A stretch of DNA of 64,000 nt from DATJHM01 sp035493895 (GTDB taxonomy: Bacteria > Chloroflexota > Ktedonobacteria > Ktedonobacterales > Ktedonobacteraceae), in NCBI GenBank assembly GCA_035493895.1, contig DATJHM010000160.1:6993-70992 (forward strand), given 5' to 3'. Made by a program: the position numbers and the translations under genes. This document shows positions 62,108-64,000 of this stretch, piece after piece. Below the pieces are notes generated by a model. The model worked only from the letters and a program-made list of their open reading frames with translations, made no database searches and had not been told where the DNA came from. Positions within the stretch are counted from its first letter, which is position 1. Each line of letters begins with the position of its first letter.

Positions 62108-62647
62108 ATGTCAGACGAATGTGTTGCCGTTTTTACTGCCCGCAGTCCTCATCGCATCCTTCGCGAAGGAGGTTCACAAGCCTGGGTACTTGATCCCGAT
62201 AGAGCCAGAAAATGCCGCTATTTGATTTGTGTACAGAACCAACACAATCCAGATCGCGATTTCTCTGATGCTTCTGAGGCACACGGGGCTGCCTTTATGG
62301 TAGGAAAGATCAATGATGTTATCCCGGCTCCGGAAGATCCCAGTGGCGGTCGCTGGATGATCTGTATTAGTGAATATTCAATACACACTCTTATGAATGC
62401 TTGGAAAGGGTGGCGCAATCCGGTACGGTACACATCACTCGAAGAAATGGGAATAAATCCCGATGATCTAAATTTTCACTCTGTCGCTGATGAACAACGT
62501 AATCTAGGAGTAACCACTAACCAGCAGGCTCTAAAAAAGCAGGATGATAGATCAGTCGTTTCTCTTTCAATCGCTAGTGCCAAAGCTGGACTGGCGGCAT
62601 ATTACGGTGTTAGCCAAGAAGCGATTGAGATCATAATTCGAGGCTGA
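62108..62647 (+). CDS. Small protein of unknown function, possible PUA/EVE-like domain
   Basis: 179 residues from the ATG at 62108 with AAAGGAG seven bases upstream. The first 130 residues are alpha/beta, with YLICVQNQHNPDRDF, GAAFMVGKINDV, GRWMICISEYSIHTLMNAW and WRNPVRYTSLEEMGI. The pattern of short strands and a PVRY-type loop is reminiscent of PUA/EVE-like folds, but this is only an impression. The end (residues 145-179) is a helical tail (SLSIASAKAGLAAYYG). No DNA-binding motif was seen, so the repressor acting on the upstream operator is probably encoded elsewhere. Confidence 0.8.
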   Translation: MSDECVAVFTARSPHRILREGGSQAWVLDPDRARKCRYLICVQNQHNPDRDFSDASEAHGAAFMVGKINDVIPAPEDPSGGRWMICISEYSIHTLMNAWKGWRNPVRYTSLEEMGINPDDLNFHSVADEQRNLGVTTNQQALKKQDDRSVVSLSIASAKAGLAAYYGVSQEAIEIIIRG

Positions 62648-62776
62648 AGTTGTAATTAAAACAAAGAAACCAATGGAGCAGCACAAAAGGTAAAGATAAC
62701 GCCCTCCAGATCGCTGATCTAAGGGACGGCGATGAGCAAGTCATACAAAGGGAACCTGGGATAACTTCCACGGTGT

Positions 62777-62892
62777 TTATCTCAATACCGTTCAAATAAG
62801 CACAATGGCAAGCTCAATTCGCTTGATTCTAGCTCTACCATAGATGCCGGGTTCTTTTTATTTGAACGGCATTAAGAAAAGCATTGAGGTAA
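62777..62892. repeat. Two-tier inverted repeat downstream of GH20 gene
   Basis: AATACCGTTCAAATAA (62784-62799) and TTATTTGAACGGCATT (62858-62873) are inverse complements with one mismatch. Just outside, TTATCTCAAT (62777-62786) pairs with ATTGAGGTAA (62883-62892). It lies just past the stop of the minus-strand hexosaminidase gene. It could be a terminator, a small MITE-like unit or both. Confidence 0.5.
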
Positions 62893-62901
62893 TCCCCGCC
62901 C

Positions 62902-64000
62902 CTACCAGGCATTCTCACGCATTGGAAACGTCCGCTCCTGCCCCAGCTTCTCCACAGCCCGGAAGTTGACGTTCAGGGAGGCGAGGCGCGCTTCATGCAC
63001 CGCCAATCTTCCCCGGAAGTCGGCGAAATCGAGGCGCTCTTTTGGCGTCCAGGCGACTTCGGCGAGGGCAATGGTGCGTGGAAACAGCATGTACTCCAGA
63101 TGCGCGGTGGTGGGAACGTACTCGCTCCAGAGATTACACTGGGCACCGAGAATATGTTGCGCCTGCTCCGGTGTGAGCACGGTCGGAATGGGATCGAAAG
63201 CATACACCTTGTCCACAGGGAGATAGCCGCCAATGGCCAGCGGTTCTGCGGGATCGTTGGACTGATAGTAATCGAGATAGACAAATGATGTGGGAGTCAT
63301 GACCACATCATGATGCGACTGTGCCGCTGCGATCCCCCCCTCGATCCCGCGCCACGACATCACGGTCGCGCCAGATGGCAGGCCACCTTCGAGAATCTCA
63401 TCCCAGCCCAGAAGGCGACGATTATTCTCTGCAAGGAACGTCCCGATCTGTGAGAGGAACCAGCTCTGAAGCTCGTCCTCGTCCTTCAATCCAAGCGCTT
63501 TAATGCGCGCCTGTACCTGCGAACTCTCCTTCCATTGATCCTTGATGGCCTCGTCACCGCCAACGTGAATGAAGGGACCAGGGAAGATCGCCATCACCTC
63601 GGTCAGGATATCCTTGAGCACCTGGAGAACCTCTTCGGTAGGATTGTACAGATAAGGATGAATGCCCCAGGTGGTAGCCAATTCAACCGGTGCACCCAGA
63701 ACGCCCAGTTCAGGATAGGCAGCGACCGCAGATTGTGCATGCCCGGGCATATCGATCTCAGGCACAACGGTGATAGAACGAGCAGCCGCGTAAGCCACGA
63801 TCTCGTGCAGATCCTCCTGGCTATAGAAGCCACCATGCGGCGTGCCGTTATATCCATGCGGCTGCCTTGCGTGTCCGATCACGGTTTCCTTACGATACGC
63901 GCCTACCTCGGTCAGTCTGGGATATTTTTTGATCTCGATCCTCCACCCCTGATCGTCCGTCAAATGCAGGTGCAGTACATTCATTTTGTGCAAAGCCAGC
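62902..64000 (-). CDS. Beta-N-acetylhexosaminidase, GH20 (5' end cut by window)
   Basis: The frame is open to base 64000 (ALHKMNVLHLHLTDDQGWRI), so about 366 C-terminal residues are seen and the N-terminal domain is outside; an internal TTG near 63993 is not the real start. GH20 features are complete for the barrel: HLHLTDDQGW, VPEIDMPGHAQSAV, HVGGDEAIKDQW with the catalytic Asp-Glu pair, LLGWDEILEGG, and W-rich strands near MSWRGIEGG and CNLWSEYV. The enzyme removes terminal GlcNAc or GalNAc from chitin, peptidoglycan or glycans. With the sugar importer and transglycosylase it would fit polymer scavenging. Confidence 0.96.
   Translation of the reverse strand, partial: LALHKMNVLHLHLTDDQGWRIEIKKYPRLTEVGAYRKETVIGHARQPHGYNGTPHGGFYSQEDLHEIVAYAAARSITVVPEIDMPGHAQSAVAAYPELGVLGAPVELATTWGIHPYLYNPTEEVLQVLKDILTEVMAIFPGPFIHVGGDEAIKDQWKESSQVQARIKALGLKDEDELQSWFLSQIGTFLAENNRRLLGWDEILEGGLPSGATVMSWRGIEGGIAAAQSHHDVVMTPTSFVYLDYYQSNDPAEPLAIGGYLPVDKVYAFDPIPTVLTPEQAQHILGAQCNLWSEYVPTTAHLEYMLFPRTIALAEVAWTPKERLDFADFRGRLAVHEARLASLNVNFRAVEKLGQERTFPMRENAW

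Overview
The window looks like chromosomal DNA of a Ktedonobacteria-type Chloroflexota (Ktedonobacter or Dictyobacter relative). This is inferred from gene content, not from a marker gene. The clues are: roughly balanced base composition; many lipoproteins with an LAAC-type lipobox and no outer-membrane partners; large NB-ARC/LuxR regulators; Ser/Thr kinases and other membrane proteins ending in the same extracellular beta-sandwich; sedolisin (S53) proteases; zinc-ribbon proteins; and solo regulatory genes with long intergenic regions. No rRNA, tRNA, CRISPR array, prophage or intact transposase was seen.

Layout. 1-5348: a carbohydrate ABC importer on the minus strand (binding lipoprotein, then two permeases, the second cut by the window edge), a small lipoprotein and a divergent Gfo/Idh/MocA dehydrogenase. 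5658-15864: a zinc-ribbon/BACON-like surface protein with a helical partner, a PLP aminotransferase, an ATP-grasp ligase, htpG, a secreted beta-propeller and an amidohydrolase. 15865-23026: the most disturbed stretch. It holds an acyl-CoA synthetase reduced to its two ends by deletion, two MITE-like inverted-repeat elements, a tandem repeat, a membrane-anchored PstS-like receptor, a truncated NRPS-like adenylation protein, a DUF4870 protein and a histidine kinase. 23027-32996: a solo RND transporter, two paralogous methyltransferases around a duplicated-module TPR regulator, and a large NB-ARC/LuxR regulator.

33277-48209: a Kelch protein, a Rv2525c-like secreted protein, two S53 proteases, and a three-gene operon (two zinc-ribbon proteins and an SPFH protein) that may be a membrane-associated platform. 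Also here are a lytic transglycosylase, a Tat-type metallophosphoesterase, a response regulator and a D-2-hydroxyacid dehydrogenase. 48403-64000: a membrane sensor-like protein, acetoacetyl-CoA synthetase, an ECF-type sigma factor with an anti-sigma factor fused to an extracellular ligand-binding receptor, a cyclase-family hydrolase and a Ser/Thr kinase. These are followed by a SirB1-type protein behind an upstream terminator, a membrane-anchored MutS-like ATPase, an SDR, a small protein under an operator array, and a GH20 hexosaminidase cut by the window end.

Functionally the region is dominated by sensing of the outside (anti-sigma receptor, PstS-like receptor, kinase, histidine kinase) and by scavenging of polymers (sugar importer, S53 proteases, transglycosylase, hexosaminidase). 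The strongest candidates for something undescribed are the sigma factor/anti-sigma-receptor fusion (51793-54642), the SPFH/zinc-ribbon triad (37048-41138) and the methyltransferase/duplicated-module regulator locus (26275-30066). All functions are from motif reading; no search was run.
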